This document shows, one piece after another, positions 44,896 to 60,688 of a stretch of DNA of 64,000 nucleotides. The notes under the pieces were generated by a model, which saw only the letters and a list, made by a program, of their open reading frames with translations, was not told the DNA's origin and made no database searches. Within the stretch, counting starts at the first letter, position 1. Each line of letters opens with the position of its first letter. This stretch comes from Lotus japonicus (Eukaryota; Streptophyta; Magnoliopsida; Fabales; Fabaceae), in NCBI RefSeq assembly GCF_012489685.1, contig NC_080042.1, forward strand, positions 78,435,093-78,499,092. The letters run 5' to 3'. Position numbers and translations under genes: made by a program.

Positions 44896-46803
44896 ATGAC
44901 TAACCCCTCTACCTTCCCCACCATTCTCTCCTTCATTCTGCTACTCTTTTTCCCCACTTCCAACTCTACTCACACGCATACTGACACTTGCTCTTCCATT
45001 ACTCACCCATGCCCACCATTCCCTCACCACCTTCCTTACCCATTCTCCACTTCACCTGGCTGCGGCCACCCTTCTTTCCACATAAACTGCTCCTCCCCTC
45101 ACTCTCACATCTCCATTAACAACCTCACTTTCTCCATCCTCTCTTACAACTCTTCCTCTCTTTTCCTCTCCCCACACCACTCCAACAACACTTGCCCTTC
45201 TTCTCACTTCCTTTCAATCCCCAACAAACCCATCAATCTTTCTCACTCCCCTTTCACAGTCTCTGACGCTTCGTGTTCCCGCCTCTCCTTCCTCCAACCA
45301 TGCTCCCCTCCAACGCTTCCAAACTGCAGCCACTGCCCCTGGGAATGTAAAGTTATCAAAAGCCCGGGTGAGATTCTTCCAGATTGTAGATCCACACACC
45401 ACTCTGCTTCTGACTCTGGAACTTGCCAGAGCGATGTTCTGGGTTACCTCAACAAGATGCTCCTCGAAGACGGGATTGAAGTCGAGTGGGACGAATCGCA
45501 GGACCCTTACTTCTCAAGCTGCAGAGAATGCCGAATCAATGGTGGATTCTGCGGGTTCAATTCATCAGACCCGGATAAGCACTTCCTCTGTTTCGGCTCC
45601 AAATCGTCGCTCTCGCAGCCGTGGATTCAGAACGTGGGGAAGCCTAATCGGAGAACAGTTCTCTGCCTCGTCATCGCATTCACGTCCCTGCTGCTTCTTA
45701 CCCTCGTCGCCATCACCATTCTCCGTTCCCGGAGCTTGAAACCGTCACCGGAAACAGAGGAAGACCCGACTACAATCTTCCTCCACAACCACCGTTCCGC
45801 TAGCCTCCTCCCTCCGGTGTTCACCTACGATGAGCTGGATACTTCAACCAACCACTTCGACCCCAAGCGGAAGATCGGCGACGGCGGGTTCGGCTCTGTC
45901 TACCTAGGCCACCTCTTCGACGGGAGGCTAGCTGCGGTGAAGCACCTCCACCGGCAGCACCACCCGGCGGCGTTCTCCACCAAATCCTTCTGCAACGAGA
46001 TCTTAATCCTCTCCTCCATCGACCATCCCAACCTCGTGAAGCTCCATGGCTACTGCAGCGATCCCAGAGGGCTTCTCCTTGTCTACGATTACGTCCCGAA
46101 CGGGACACTAGCGGATCACCTCCACGGCCGGAGAAGAGGGTCGCCGCTGACGTGGCAGACGAGGCTTGACATTGCTCTGCAAACCGCTCTGGCGATGGAG
46201 TACCTTCATTTCTCGGTGGTGCCGCCGATAGTGCATAGAGACATCACTTCCTCCAACATCTTCGTTGAATCGGACATGAGAATCAAGGTGGGTGACTTCG
46301 GACTCTCGAGATTGCTGGCGTTGAAGCAGCATGACAATACGACGACGTGTTCCGGCGGGTTTGTTTGGACCGGGCCGCAAGGTACACCCGGGTATTTAGA
46401 CCCGGATTACCATCGGTCTTTCCGGTTAACCGAGAAGAGCGACGTGTACAGCTTCGGGGTGGTGTTGTTAGAGCTCATCTCAGGGCTCAGGGCGGTGGAT
46501 CAAACCAGGGACAGGCGCGAAATGGCGCTCGCTGATATGGTAGTGTCAAGAATCCACACCGGGCAGCTCCGGCAGGTTCTCGACCCGGTTCTGAAACTGG
46601 ACCGCGACGGCGCCTCCGCTTTTGATTCTGTGGCCTCCGTGGCGGAGCTGGCGTTCAGATGTGTCTTGCCGGATAAGGATGACCGGCCTGATTCCAAGGA
46701 GGTGGTGGAGGAGCTGAAGCGGGTTCGGAGCAAGGCTCGCGGAGGAGGAGGGTCAAGGTCGTCAGCGAGTTGCGACGGCGGAGATGACGTGGCTAAGGGC
46801 TGA
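44896..46803 (+). CDS. LRK10L/WAK-type receptor-like kinase
   Basis: Intronless, 635 residues. Signal peptide about 1-24; extracellular Cys-rich GUB_WAK_bind region (about 30-125, with the YPFSTSPGCGHPSF core) that binds pectic polymers in related proteins; WAK_assoc Cys block (about 145-235, CRECRINGGFCGF); transmembrane helix about 254-277; kinase about 322-610. Kinase features: GDGGFGSVYLG, AVKH, HRDITSSN (RD-type), DFG at 467-469, GTPGYLDPDY at 496-505. All catalytic residues are present, so it should be an active Ser/Thr kinase. It fits the LRK10L-1/At1g18390-like group. Codon use is C- and GC-rich against its AT-rich surroundings. The basic, Gly/Ser-rich C-terminus is variable in the family. 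Confidence 0.92.
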   Translation: MTNPSTFPTILSFILLLFFPTSNSTHTHTDTCSSITHPCPPFPHHLPYPFSTSPGCGHPSFHINCSSPHSHISINNLTFSILSYNSSSLFLSPHHSNNTCPSSHFLSIPNKPINLSHSPFTVSDASCSRLSFLQPCSPPTLPNCSHCPWECKVIKSPGEILPDCRSTHHSASDSGTCQSDVLGYLNKMLLEDGIEVEWDESQDPYFSSCRECRINGGFCGFNSSDPDKHFLCFGSKSSLSQPWIQNVGKPNRRTVLCLVIAFTSLLLLTLVAITILRSRSLKPSPETEEDPTTIFLHNHRSASLLPPVFTYDELDTSTNHFDPKRKIGDGGFGSVYLGHLFDGRLAAVKHLHRQHHPAAFSTKSFCNEILILSSIDHPNLVKLHGYCSDPRGLLLVYDYVPNGTLADHLHGRRRGSPLTWQTRLDIALQTALAMEYLHFSVVPPIVHRDITSSNIFVESDMRIKVGDFGLSRLLALKQHDNTTTCSGGFVWTGPQGTPGYLDPDYHRSFRLTEKSDVYSFGVVLLELISGLRAVDQTRDRREMALADMVVSRIHTGQLRQVLDPVLKLDRDGASAFDSVASVAELAFRCVLPDKDDRPDSKEVVEELKRVRSKARGGGGSRSSASCDGGDDVAKG

Positions 46804-47855
46804 GGAGATGTGGGGCGTGGTCCGCACATGTAGACTTTGACTCTCTTGGGTCTCAGTTTTGTCGGAAGGTAACGTTGACCCCACTGAACCAGAACAAAAC
46901 TAAACTATGAATCTATGATGATGTGTTACTTTTTCTTTTTGAAATTGTTACTATACTACTTTACCACGTGGGACACACACGCACGAGGGTTTTGTTACGT
47001 AACGTGAGGGTGAAAAATATGTCAGTGATGCCGTACCAGTACGGGTAGGTTATCAATGGAAAACAATGTCAGTGGTACCATTCACACTTCTATACTGGGC
47101 TTCTGATTCTTGTACCTTGAATATCTATCATCGTAAATATTTGTATAACTACTTTGTGAATTACTGTATTACATTTTCCTTTTTCAATTATAGGATCAAT
47201 TTTGCTTTTTCTTTGGAATCTCTGTAGTCTTTATCGACCTGTGTGTTACATGATAAGGGTTTGTGGAGTCCACCATGTGTTCTTGCTTGTACTTAGTTAG
47301 TTTGAAGTTTTTGTTCTTCTCTCTAGGCGAAGGGAAAGGTTAGTAGAAATGCGCGGTATTAGGCCAATAATGTGAGGTTGATTGGCATAGCTTTTAATTT
47401 TATAGTTAAAAGCAGTTGCTGTTAGGGATACTTCCATGAAAATGTGAACTGGAATTTCTAGTTGTCAAGTTGGCTAATAAGTCTAATAATAAGCTTTTTG
47501 ACGATGACTTGGAGCTACAAAAATTGACTTCTTTGTTTGCTTCCCGTGATTAGCGATTCCAAATTAGACAGCTGAAGACTCCGTGACCCACTATCGTTTT
47601 CTCCACAATGCTTGTTTCTTCCCTCCCTAGCTTTATCAGTCAAAAGTCAATATAAAAATTTGCAGAGTTCAAATTGCACGCAAGTTTTGAAAGTGTCCAC
47701 GACTGTGAACACAAAACATTCCTTTCATCACAAACTTAAGCCTCATTGTGATGAAGTTACATTTATTTCTGTTCATTCGCGTTACATTTATTTTATATGC
47801 TACTTCTTTTATTGTGTTGATAACATGTACATACAAGGTGAACCGGATCATTTCT
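46804..47855. other. intergenic between convergent genes
   Basis: 3' flank of the receptor kinase, then 3' flank of the TPR gene. No further gene seen. Confidence 0.5.
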
Positions 47856-50800
47856 CTAATCAAAATAAGCACTTTCCAAAGCCTTGGCCTGCTTGCTTGC
47901 GATTCCAGCTTCTGGCCTGTTTGCTAGTTTGTATCCCCTCTCCTAAAAAAATTGAAGCAGAAACAACACTACTGAGTTTCTGCTAGTGCAGATCCTATGT
48001 ATCTTTATCTGAAACCAAAATTAAAAGGTGCAAGGGCAAGGTGAGATGTACCAGCAAACGCCACGTGTATGGGATGCCTTCTCGCTTCTTGATTCGCTTT
48101 TCAATCACTTCAATTGCTGTGTAAAAATTCAGAAATTAAGTAAAGATGAGTAGCTAACTAATGGATTTTAAAATTGAAGATGAGTTTGAGATTTTACCAT
48201 TCTCAGCTTCTCCACTATTTAGCAACATGTTATACCAAACATCGTTGAATACATCCACTTGCTCATCTGATGCCCCAATGATCTTCACAGCAGAGTCATT
48301 CATGTCATAGACTTCAAAATAAGCACAACAATACACAAAAGGTATGATTAATACAAACCTTATAGTCATTCGCGTCAAAATCTGGACCAAGTAACTCCAC
48401 TCCATGCTTGTCATTTCCTCTTCCATATGCATAAAGTGCTTCCGCAAGCTAAGGTAAAACACAAAATGGAGGGATGCATTTTAACAAAGAAAAATAAAAA
48501 ATATCAGTCCATCTGAATCTGAACATAGCTAATTGATACATTCTAAATAAATCATACCTTCATTCCTTTTTGCATTAATTGTTGCTTCTTTTTAGTCATC
48601 CTCGAAACCCTACAGCACGATAACATGAAATTATGGTCCATGCCCTTTTGTACCTGAAATAATTCTGCAAAATATTACACTCCCACCTGTCTCTTAAGCC
48701 TTTTAAAAGATCTTCTGCTTTGTAAATTTCTCCAGTCTTTGCCAAAGCCCACACTGTCAATACATCAAGGTGCCACTCCATATACCAGTTTGCCTGAACA
48801 GAGCATACATGCATGAATTATGAATATCAATTACCAAATATATCTGTAAACTGTGAAAAGAGTTTAGTTTTTCCCTGATACATAAAGCAGTATACAGAAG
48901 CTACATCAAAATCATCATTAAGAAACATGAAAATTACATTTTACAGTATTATATTCGAACTCCAATAGACATTGGAAAAGGTAGTAAATAGTTTCAACTC
49001 TAACCAAAGTGTAGCAGAGTTTAGAACTTGATATTTCCACTTGCAAATCTAAGCAACATACCAAATCACCATATCACCATATCCTTTGACCTTTATGCAT
49101 ATAACATGTGTGTATCTTAACTTACTTGATCAGTTAGACACTCTGCAAGAATCTTGAGACGATCACCAAGCATGTCCAGTTCATCACGTACACATAGCCG
49201 CAAAAGCAGAGCCACAGCATTTAAGTAAACCTATATTCAGGGTAGGTTAGAATGCATGAGCATGACAAAGGTAAGGTATTTAGTAACTATTAGTAGAAAC
49301 AAAGTTTATCTAATCACGTACTTCTGCAGACCCAGTATCAGTTTTGTCTAGCTCCTTCCATATATAATTGTCATATATCTCGAGCACTCTTTGCAATGGA
49401 GCATTACCTTCTAAGTAACAAAGAGCTACATGCCACCAATTGTGTGTCAACCTGAAAGAATGGAAATTCTCTAGCTGTCTAATAGAGCGTGATACAAAGT
49501 GATGGTCAAATGACTCAAATGCTTACATAAAAGATGAAGAAGAGCTCCATGATGATGAACATTCTTCCATGAATTGAATAGCTTCTTTAAAACGGCACTC
49601 ATACTGAAGAACATGACATAACTGCAGAACAAAATTCAATTATTACACTAATTATTTAGGTTATAATTTCTGAAAAGTTCTTGTTACTGCATATTTCTGA
49701 TAGTTATCTATGTTCATAAATTTTAAGGTCTGAAAATAAAGCTTGAGTCAATCCCCTTATCAATGGTTAATTGATTGATCTTTGTCCGACCCCGTTGCTT
49801 CTTTCCATTTTTTGACTCATGAAATACAGGGAACTTCAAAGACATTAAATTTATACTGCAAAATTAACGAGAAGAACAGGTGGAAGTTTATTCAAAAATT
49901 GAAATCTTATTAGTTAAGAAAACATCTTAAAAGATTGCATTACATAAGTACTACTTTAAACTTTAAAGGAAGAGTGAGTATTCCAATATTTAACAAATTC
50001 ATTGACTTACTCCATGGTGTGACCAGATATCTTGCTTGTTGATTTCAAATCCCCTTTGGGCAGCTTTCTCAGCATCTTTCATTTGTCCAAGCTCCAACAA
50101 AGGAAAAGCAAGCATGCCATATATGTAATTTTGTCCTTCATTTTGAGGTAGAACCTGTAAAACTTAAAAGAATAAAGGTACTCGAACTTAAGAGTAAGAT
50201 TATAAATAAGCACAATACATTGTTGCTGATTCTAGTGTTTGGAACATCTTAAATATGTGAAGGATAAATAAATGTTCAATAAAAAAATACTAAAAATAAC
50301 ACATTAACTGTTAAATCATTCGAGAATTTTGGGTTAAGAATTTAGGTTGATTACATATTACCATTGCTGAGGAAAATACAAATTTAGGCAGCAAAATAAT
50401 CCCAATTCCCAATTGCATCACAGAAGCACATTCTTAGTAACATCAACTTTTCTATACTCCAATTGAATAGGATTCAGAGATGCAAATTTTCTAGTCCTCC
50501 ATTTATATAAGGAATATAAATTATACATTAACCTTTGCACAAGTCACAACTTCGAACAATATACAAGATACAAAAGTTTTTTACCAGTAAAATCGTATAC
50601 TTAATAGGCAAAGTTCACATTTAGTTGCATAAACAAATTATAGCAGAAATGAAACGTAATTGAAAAAGGAACCTGATGAACAAGGGATAAAGAAAGATCA
50701 GGCCGACCCATGTAGAAGCACAAGACTTGTGCTCTCTTTAGAGAAACCAGATCTCTTGGGAACTCTTCTAGAAGCTTCAAAATGCAAACCGGTCACATGA

Positions 50801-52881
50801 ATCATGAGAATTTGAGTAAATTACAGTTGAATCTCAAAGCATAAAGCAGGCAACAAGAGTTGGCAAAAAAGAGAGCAGTATGCAGTATCCTGTACCCTCC
50901 CCACTTCAGATGGAGCTTTCTGAAGTAAACTTTCAAAATTCAATTCCTATAGATATGAATTCCAAAGAATTAAAATGTCCTATTAAAACATCAAATTTGC
51001 AAAAGCCAACATTAAATTTATTTATCCTTCACCTAATGCATTTTGGTTTTGGACTCTTTCCCATTATGTAATATACGAGTCATGCAGTTGGTACCAGAAT
51101 ATTCAGCAGTTATTACATGATACATCTAAAATTTGTATGAATTTCAGTTTCAGGAATCATTTTTGGCATTGCCTCCATAGCATGAACCACTAATTTGTTT
51201 TTGGTTCAAGTAGAAAGGGCTAGATCCCTCAAGTAAGTGATTTTGGAGTTTGAGAGGGACTTCTGTCTTTAGTACTAGAGACAATATCCTATCAATCTCT
51301 CACCTACTAGGTGGGGATAGTATGGTAAAAAAAAACTATGACATATTGACATGAACCAACTACAACATTTGTATGAAAGATTCAAACATGCCAAATAATG
51401 TTAAAGGAATAAGAGGATTCAATAGGTGGATAACATTTAAAAGATGCAAGAAAAACTTGAGATTCATATAAAGCTTTTGTTTGTAGATTTCTCTCTTAAT
51501 GCATAGGGTGGGGGGGTAGTCCATCATTCAGAGAGAAATTAAGGCGTTACTTTACAAAGATGACCTGAAAGACAGCACAAGTTCCATATCTTGGCAACTC
51601 TTGCCTTCTTTGGGATCAGACTGAAAACAATGCTGAAGCCGCCAACAATGTGAGCAAGTGGACTGGAACTGTTTGCATCTTCTCTCTTGTGGGTGTTTTC
51701 ACTCTGGTCCCAAGAATGCAAGAGTTGCCAAGATGAAAGCTTACTCCATTTTTGGAGCCTTTATGTAATGAAACTACTACCATGAGCCAGTAGACTACAC
51801 TTGAGCCAAATGACATTCATGTGACCAACTATCAAACCCTCACTCCCTATGAAAGACATGTCCTGCACTCTTCCTACACTCTTATCAACCAATTTGAAGC
51901 TCTCCAAAGTGATCATGCATTTCACACCACCCTCTCAAGGTAGGTAGTAGTTAGGTGTGAGCAGGAACGTCATTCAATTGTAATGCTCGTCTATTTCCCA
52001 CAAAATTCCAGTTTAAGCAATTCACACATAACACATTAATGACCATCACATAAGACCCATTGTGAAAGATAAAATACCCATTGTGGTCCTAAAGATACAA
52101 GTAGCATCAGTTAAACCCTCCAGTAAAATGTTCCTTTGAGTGCAAAATCTTAACATCAACTTGATTTCTCAATGTCATCTTTTGCATCAAAGTGGTCCTC
52201 AAACTAATGACACATAGTAATGTAGAACAAAAATGAGTGTTTGTTTGCTGTATAACATTCAAGGGACCCCTAGTGAGAGTGACTCACCTTAGAATGCAAT
52301 TGAATAGCTACATCATCGTCCCTATCTTCGGATACCAAATAACTGATCGTATCGAAAACTAGTTTCTCATATAAAGTAGCATGTTCCTGTAAAAACAATT
52401 TTCTAATCAGGCATAAGAAAAGTTTCCTTTTTTCTTTCAGTTTTTGGTTGGCAGTACAAAAAAAATCAAATTTGCAGGAAGCACAAAAGAAGGGTTACCA
52501 GGAAGGAATTAGCAGCATCAAGATAAGGGCGAGCTCGAGAAGAAGCAGGAGAGTAAACAAAATGGGCAGCTAGAGTGTTGGCCAAGACACAATTTTGATC
52601 ATGACCCACTGCTTCAAGAATCACAGACCTCTTTCTGCCATAGATGAGGACCTTCATTGATAAAAGAGAGAAATCCCATTAGAGAAAATCAAAGGATTTT
52701 GACTTTTGAACAAAGACCAAGAAAAAACAACACAGAAACAGAGAGAGATGATCAATGATGATGGTATTGGTACCTGATGGTAGTAGGAGTTGATTGCTGA
52801 AAGACATGCTTGAGATGAAGTTATAATCTCGTATCCACAACTGTCCAATTTGACAGTACCTACTTTTCCTTCTTCTTCCAT
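47856..52881 (-). CDS. TTC38-like tetratricopeptide repeat protein
   Basis: Fourteen exons on the minus strand: 52774-52881, 52499-52651, 52288-52386, 50673-50774, 50011-50154, 49527-49621, 49322-49451, 49126-49230, 48687-48793, 48558-48609, 48359-48448, 48198-48282, 48052-48116 and 47856-47942. Total 1,422 nt, 473 residues, close to the length of plant homologues of animal TTC38. All junction phases agree and all introns are GT-AG. Recognisable stretches: GYEIITSSQACLSAINSYYH, RAQVLCFYMGRPDLSL, LPLLELGQMKDAEKAA, THNWWHVALCYLEGN, ANWYMEWHLDVLTVWALAKT, LLGPDFDANDYKIIGASDEQ. The helical repeats suggest a protein-binding scaffold. The precise role is unknown. The 1.5-kb fourth-exon-side intron (50775-52287) holds a transporter gene fragment. 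Confidence 0.92.
51588..51734 (+). pseudogene. NPF (NRT1/PTR) transporter gene fragment in an intron
   Basis: Plus strand, opposite to the host gene. One frame reads ILATLAFFGIRL and, after a short deletion and frameshift, another reads NNAEAANNVSKWTGTVCIFS then LVGVF. This is the characteristic start of nitrate/peptide transporters (AANNVSxWTGT). The fragment is bounded by a perfect 17-bp inverted repeat ATCTTGGCAACTCTTGC (51588-51604) and its complement (51718-51734). No functional product is possible. Confidence 0.75.
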
Positions 52882-54130
52882 TGTTTTGCTCTATCTATCA
52901 AAATTCTGAAAGTGAAGATCATAAATAACTAGGATAGCTAACTAGGCAAATAAAAAAAATGATAAAACAAATGACAGCAACAAAGAAGAACCTGGATGGG
53001 AAGTTGGAAGAAGAACCATGGAATCAGCCGGCATGGTTTCTGGGTGTATCAAATAGGAACGGAAGCTAACACCCAAATCTAGTAAGAACTCGCTGTCTGG
53101 TTTTTGTCGCTTTCACTACTGAAATAAACAGCTTAACAATAAGAGGATTTCTTAAGAACACACATTCTTGTGTGAAAACTGAAAAGGGAGAAAATAGTGT
53201 GGGTTTATAAAATTTAGGCTTAAATAACATTTTGGTCCTTAAAATTGTAAACGGAATTAAATTGAGTCTCTAATTTTTTTTTTCATCAAATGGGATCTTT
53301 AGAATTTTTTTTAATCAAATTAAGTCATTTTTGATCAATTTTGACCAGTCAATGGTCTAGTGGCAAACCTAGTTAGCTGATGATGACCACGTAGACTTTT
53401 TCACATCAATTCTAGTCTCTTGAAAAATATTTTAATCAATTTTTATCCATGTTCTTCCACCTTCATCTTCTTCCTCTTCCACTTTCTTCCGCTTTCTCCA
53501 TAACTCAAATCCTTAAACCTAGAAATTTAAAACTCTAGAAAAACTATATGTTCATCATATTCACCTTGTTCCACTATTTGTTTAAAGAGTTAACACATTG
53601 GCTTGGTTGGTAAGGAAAGACATATCACTTTCCCTAAAAAATGTGTATTTAATTCTTCGTATTGATGTAAGAATTGTGTTTGTGGATAATTTGTAAGTAC
53701 TTCTATACCTAAGTTTTATCTTTATTTAAATTGCTAGAATGGAAATTTTGCATTTAATTAAAATACAAAATTCGTAACTATTTCTAAGCAAATGAGCTAA
53801 TGTGACATGAAAAATGGTGACCAAAGCTAATTCTAATTTGTACCATTGTAAGTGCCGTATAATCCCAGAAGTACGTACTAGTCTAAGTATGTACTAGTCT
53901 GTAATTGTGATTGAAGTTGAACTCATCCAAACTTTTGATTCATAGGATAAAAAAAAGTATTTCAAGCATTTTACAAGTCCATCTAATTATTTCGAATTGA
54001 CTCAATTTAAGCAAACCAGTGCAAATAAATACACTAAATTTGTTTTAAACATCACTATCCAAAAGCACAAGACATTATTGTGGGGAATAAGTCTAGTTTA
54101 TAACAATTTCATCTCTTAATTTAATTCCAT
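52882..54130. other. intergenic with repeat debris
   Basis: 5' flank of the TPR gene, then AT-rich sequence. 53215-53440 (CATTTTGGTCCTTAAAATTG onward) resembles dispersed legume repeat ends, and GGCTTGGTTGGTAAGGAAAG near 53600 resembles a SINE A-box. No gene. Confidence 0.4.
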
Positions 54131-57431
<3,301 letters not shown>

Positions 57432-57551
57432 TTTGTTTGGTTGGGTGGAAGGAAAGGGGGAAGGAAATAAAACCGGGCTAGTCTAAATTCATTTATCGGT
57501 TTCCGTGTTTTTTTTTTTTCCTTCTCCTTTCCTTCCACCTAACCAAACATA
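57432..57551. mobile_element. short foldback MITE upstream of GST
   Basis: About 120 bp. Left arm TTTGTTTGGTTGGGTGGAAG and right arm its near-complement (CTTCCACCTAACCAAACATA). The two arms flank a short AT-rich loop. Lies about 230 bp upstream of the GST start. Confidence 0.6.
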
Positions 57552-57699
57552 GCAGTAAAGACAATCTGTCCATGAAAGTCTTATTATGAATCATAACTCA
57601 CATATGAAATAATGATCCCTTGTACAGTTTCACTGATGAAATTAAGAAACTTACCGAAACGATTGATTCATCTAATTCACTAAGCTACCATTATTTATA

Positions 57700-57990
57700 T
57701 TTTTTAAAATTTCCTTATTAGCGTCGAAACCGTTGTTATTGTGGTAGTTCTAGAGTCGATCTATACGACCGACGCTAAATGGGACACAATTAGGGTCGGT
57801 ATGTTTCTCTAACAAGTTGCGTCGGGTTTGAGTTAGCCTAGACGATACTAATATTCAAAGTCGGTCTTCTAGCCAATTTAAGGATTAGTTTTGAGCCTTA
57901 TAATGCCCGCACAATGTCGACTCTAAATCGGTTTTTGCACAAGTTTTTGGTCATTTCATGTCGGTATTTAGCCGATGCTATTTCGCGTTA
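57700..57990. repeat. CACTA-like subterminal repeat fragment
   Basis: Dense repeats of GTCGG/CCGAC motifs (CGACCGACGCTAAATG, GGGTCGGTATG, GTTGCGTCGGGTT, ATGTCGGTATTTAGCCGATG) in both orientations, as in subterminal regions of plant CACTA transposons. No CACTA terminus or transposase seen. Confidence 0.4.
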
Positions 57991-59066
57991 ATTTTTAGTA
58001 AAACCTAAATATAGAGAAACAATAGAGATGCTTGGGAGACTATAGAAGAAGCTCTAGAGGTCGGATTTTGCGATGAGACATCATGAAGTTTCTGTTCTTC
58101 TAGTCCTCCATCTTTATTTATTTGTAACTTTCCATATAAATGGATAGCTAATCTCTCTTTTGTTGAGTTAGATGTAGTTATTTTGATACTTATGTATTCT
58201 ATGTGATTCTATTAATACAAAAGCATGTTCCTTTGATTATGATTCAACGATTTTCTCTTATTCTTTATGTTATGTTTTAGATTGATCACCTATGATATTT
58301 TCATAGATTCGAATTATTTTGAGTCCCAAATAGAGTTGGTAATCTAATAAACCTAATGTCTAGGAATAAATTAAGATTTGTTAGTCATAGAAAACATAAA
58401 CTTTAAGATAATGATGTTTGTTAATTATGTGAGGAATTCATATTTAGGAATAGATAGCACTCATGTAAGGAATGCATGAAGTATGGTTGAACCGATGTAG
58501 ATGATCTATATGCTTAGACTTCATTTGTATTTAAATAACTAGAATGCAAAAAACTCAAACAATCTAGTATAATCTCATAAAACTTATCATCCGTTTTGTA
58601 TCTCTATCATTTTATATATTTCCATGTTATTATACAAACAAACAACTTATTGTCAATTCATCATTTGACTATGCTAGTTATTGAACGATATTAGTATCAG
58701 ATCTCATAAAAATGTTTTACTATGATTAAAAGTTAAGGATTTAAGTAGAATTCATGAAAAAAAATCTTTAGTAGTATCTCCTTTTTTCTTTCTATACTTT
58801 TGTATTTTTTTTTTGACGTTATAACTTTTGTACTTGAATGTTATATTCAAAGTTTTAATTTTTTAAAATTGATATGAAGGTATAAATGAGAAAAAAAGTT
58901 AATTACATCTTGGATTTCTGAAATGAAAAAATGTTTTGAAAGAAAAGATAAAAAAAATTATTTCGAAAAAGTGCCAATAACATACTTTCACAAACCCCTT
59001 TTAAAGGGATGTTAATTTCTCCGTTAGATTCACATAAGTGAGAAAATGAGAAATTTTCAAAAAAAG
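57991..59066. other. intergenic, no gene seen
   Basis: AT-rich with scattered poly-A and poly-T. The last bases before the tRNA give a T7 tract on the minus strand. Confidence 0.45.
59060..59066 (-). terminator. RNA polymerase III terminator of tRNA-Gly
   Basis: On the minus strand a run of about seven T follows the tRNA within a few bases (CACTTTTTTTGAAA), the standard Pol III stop. Confidence 0.7.
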
Positions 59067-59137
59067 TGCACCAGCCGGGAATCGAACCCGGGTCTGTACC
59101 GTGGCAGGGTACTATTCTACCACTAGACCACTGGTGC
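59067..59137 (-). tRNA. tRNA-Gly (GCC)
   Basis: 71 nt on the minus strand. Acceptor stem GCACCAG pairs with CTGGTGC, with discriminator A. The D-arm with A-box (GTGGTCTAGTGGTAGAAT) is followed by an anticodon loop CTGCCAC with anticodon GCC. The T-arm has GGGTTCGATTCCC (B-box). No intron. A T-run terminator follows. CCA is not encoded, as in nuclear genes. Confidence 0.96.
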
Positions 59138-60688
59138 TTTGATGTCAAATTAAGATTGAAAAATTATTATAACGGGTTTTCCACCTGAAGATGATTATGC
59201 ATTGGGAGATTGGAACTGGATTTGGAATTTGAAGTCCCCGCATGAAATCATGGTTCTGATTTTGCTAGCCTGCTATGAACCGACAGACCATACTGTGATA
59301 AATAGGTTCAGCTCATTCAACCAAAAATACAAATTTAAGAGGTTTTCCCTGACATGCTTTAGAACTTAGAAGAATCATGCTTGCACTCAATCACATTAAT
59401 TACTAATTGCAGATACAATGTTCCCTCTTTTTTTTAATCTTTGTTTCCATTGCAGGCACAGATTATATGTTTTTGACTTTTTGTTTGTTGATCAGTTAAT
59501 GTTCTAGATCTGAGCAATTGAAAGATACACTACTTAGTTCATTAGAACAAAACTTATCATATAGTTGATAGAAAATCTGCATGTTCAGAGTAAAGAAGAT
59601 TCACATGGTGAACTATACTAGAGATTGAAATTGTGCCACCACTCCATGAGAAATTTTCATATAATTAAATTGTGTTTGGTAGAAGTGAAATCAAAGGAAG
59701 ATGTGCAATAAACAAATAAAGTGAAAAAGTAGAATTATAGATGATGAATATATTCTCTTTAAAAGTGATTTGCGTTTTAAATATTCTTCCTTCCACTAAC
59801 TTTAATCAAAATGGCTCAAGGCACAATGTAATTGAGGAGTGGATGATAATTGGATAATAATAACAAAGAAATTCATAGGGATTGGAGTAAAAGTTGATGA
59901 AAAGTATAAATGTAATCATTACTACATTATTCTAAACAACCATATCTTATAGTTTTATTCCCTTTTGCTTGTTATAAGCAGCAAGTGTTCTCCAGTCTGC
60001 ATTCATCATTAACCTTCAAAAGCATAAACGTTTGGCAACCCTTGGTTTGGGGACTGAAAAAGTTGGTATATATATGTTGCTTCTTTTATTAATTGTATGT
60101 AAGCATATATACAAGCTGATTTAATTTTGTATAAACTGAAATCTAAACTTAATAAGAGGCTACCTAATCAAGTGATTTATGTTAGTATAAGATTTGAAAT
60201 TATTTAATGTGTGTTACAGCATCTTGTCTATTTGTTACATTTTAAAGTTTAAATTTAACCAACACTATAGATGAAGGTAGAGAAGAGAAAAACTCCATTC
60301 TAGTATTCTACTGATAAAGAACAGAGATGATGACTAGTAAAAACCAAATCATTTAATTAATCTAATACAAGTGAAAGAAAATTCAGAACAAAAAGCGAAA
60401 CAGAATTAACATCAAAAGCATTAAAGAAGTCCTTCTTTTGTTTCACATAGAGATCCTAACCGACTCGAACAAGATTGTCTCAGTGGAGGATACTTGTGGT
60501 TTAAACCAAAAATCCTTCTTTAACAGAAACAGTACTAGTTCCTTATTGCTTTCATTTTATTTCCACAACTAAAAAATGGAATTACTCACAGCTTGAGGAT
60601 TTCAACAACTCAATAAATAGTAGTACTAGCACCAAACTTATTAGCTAGTCCCTTCTCTTCTTACTCTATCTCCTCCCTCAGAATCTCA
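59138..60688. other. intergenic, no gene seen
   Basis: AT-rich, about 1.5 kb, upstream of the WAK-type gene. TCAATAAATAGTAGT near 60609 is a possible TATA region for that gene. Confidence 0.45.

Noticed and set aside
47612..47986. 124-codon plus-strand frame
   Set aside because: Antisense to the last exon of the TPR gene, with no family match.
58903..59148. 81-codon minus-strand frame
   Set aside because: Overlaps the tRNA-Gly; translation of a tRNA gene.
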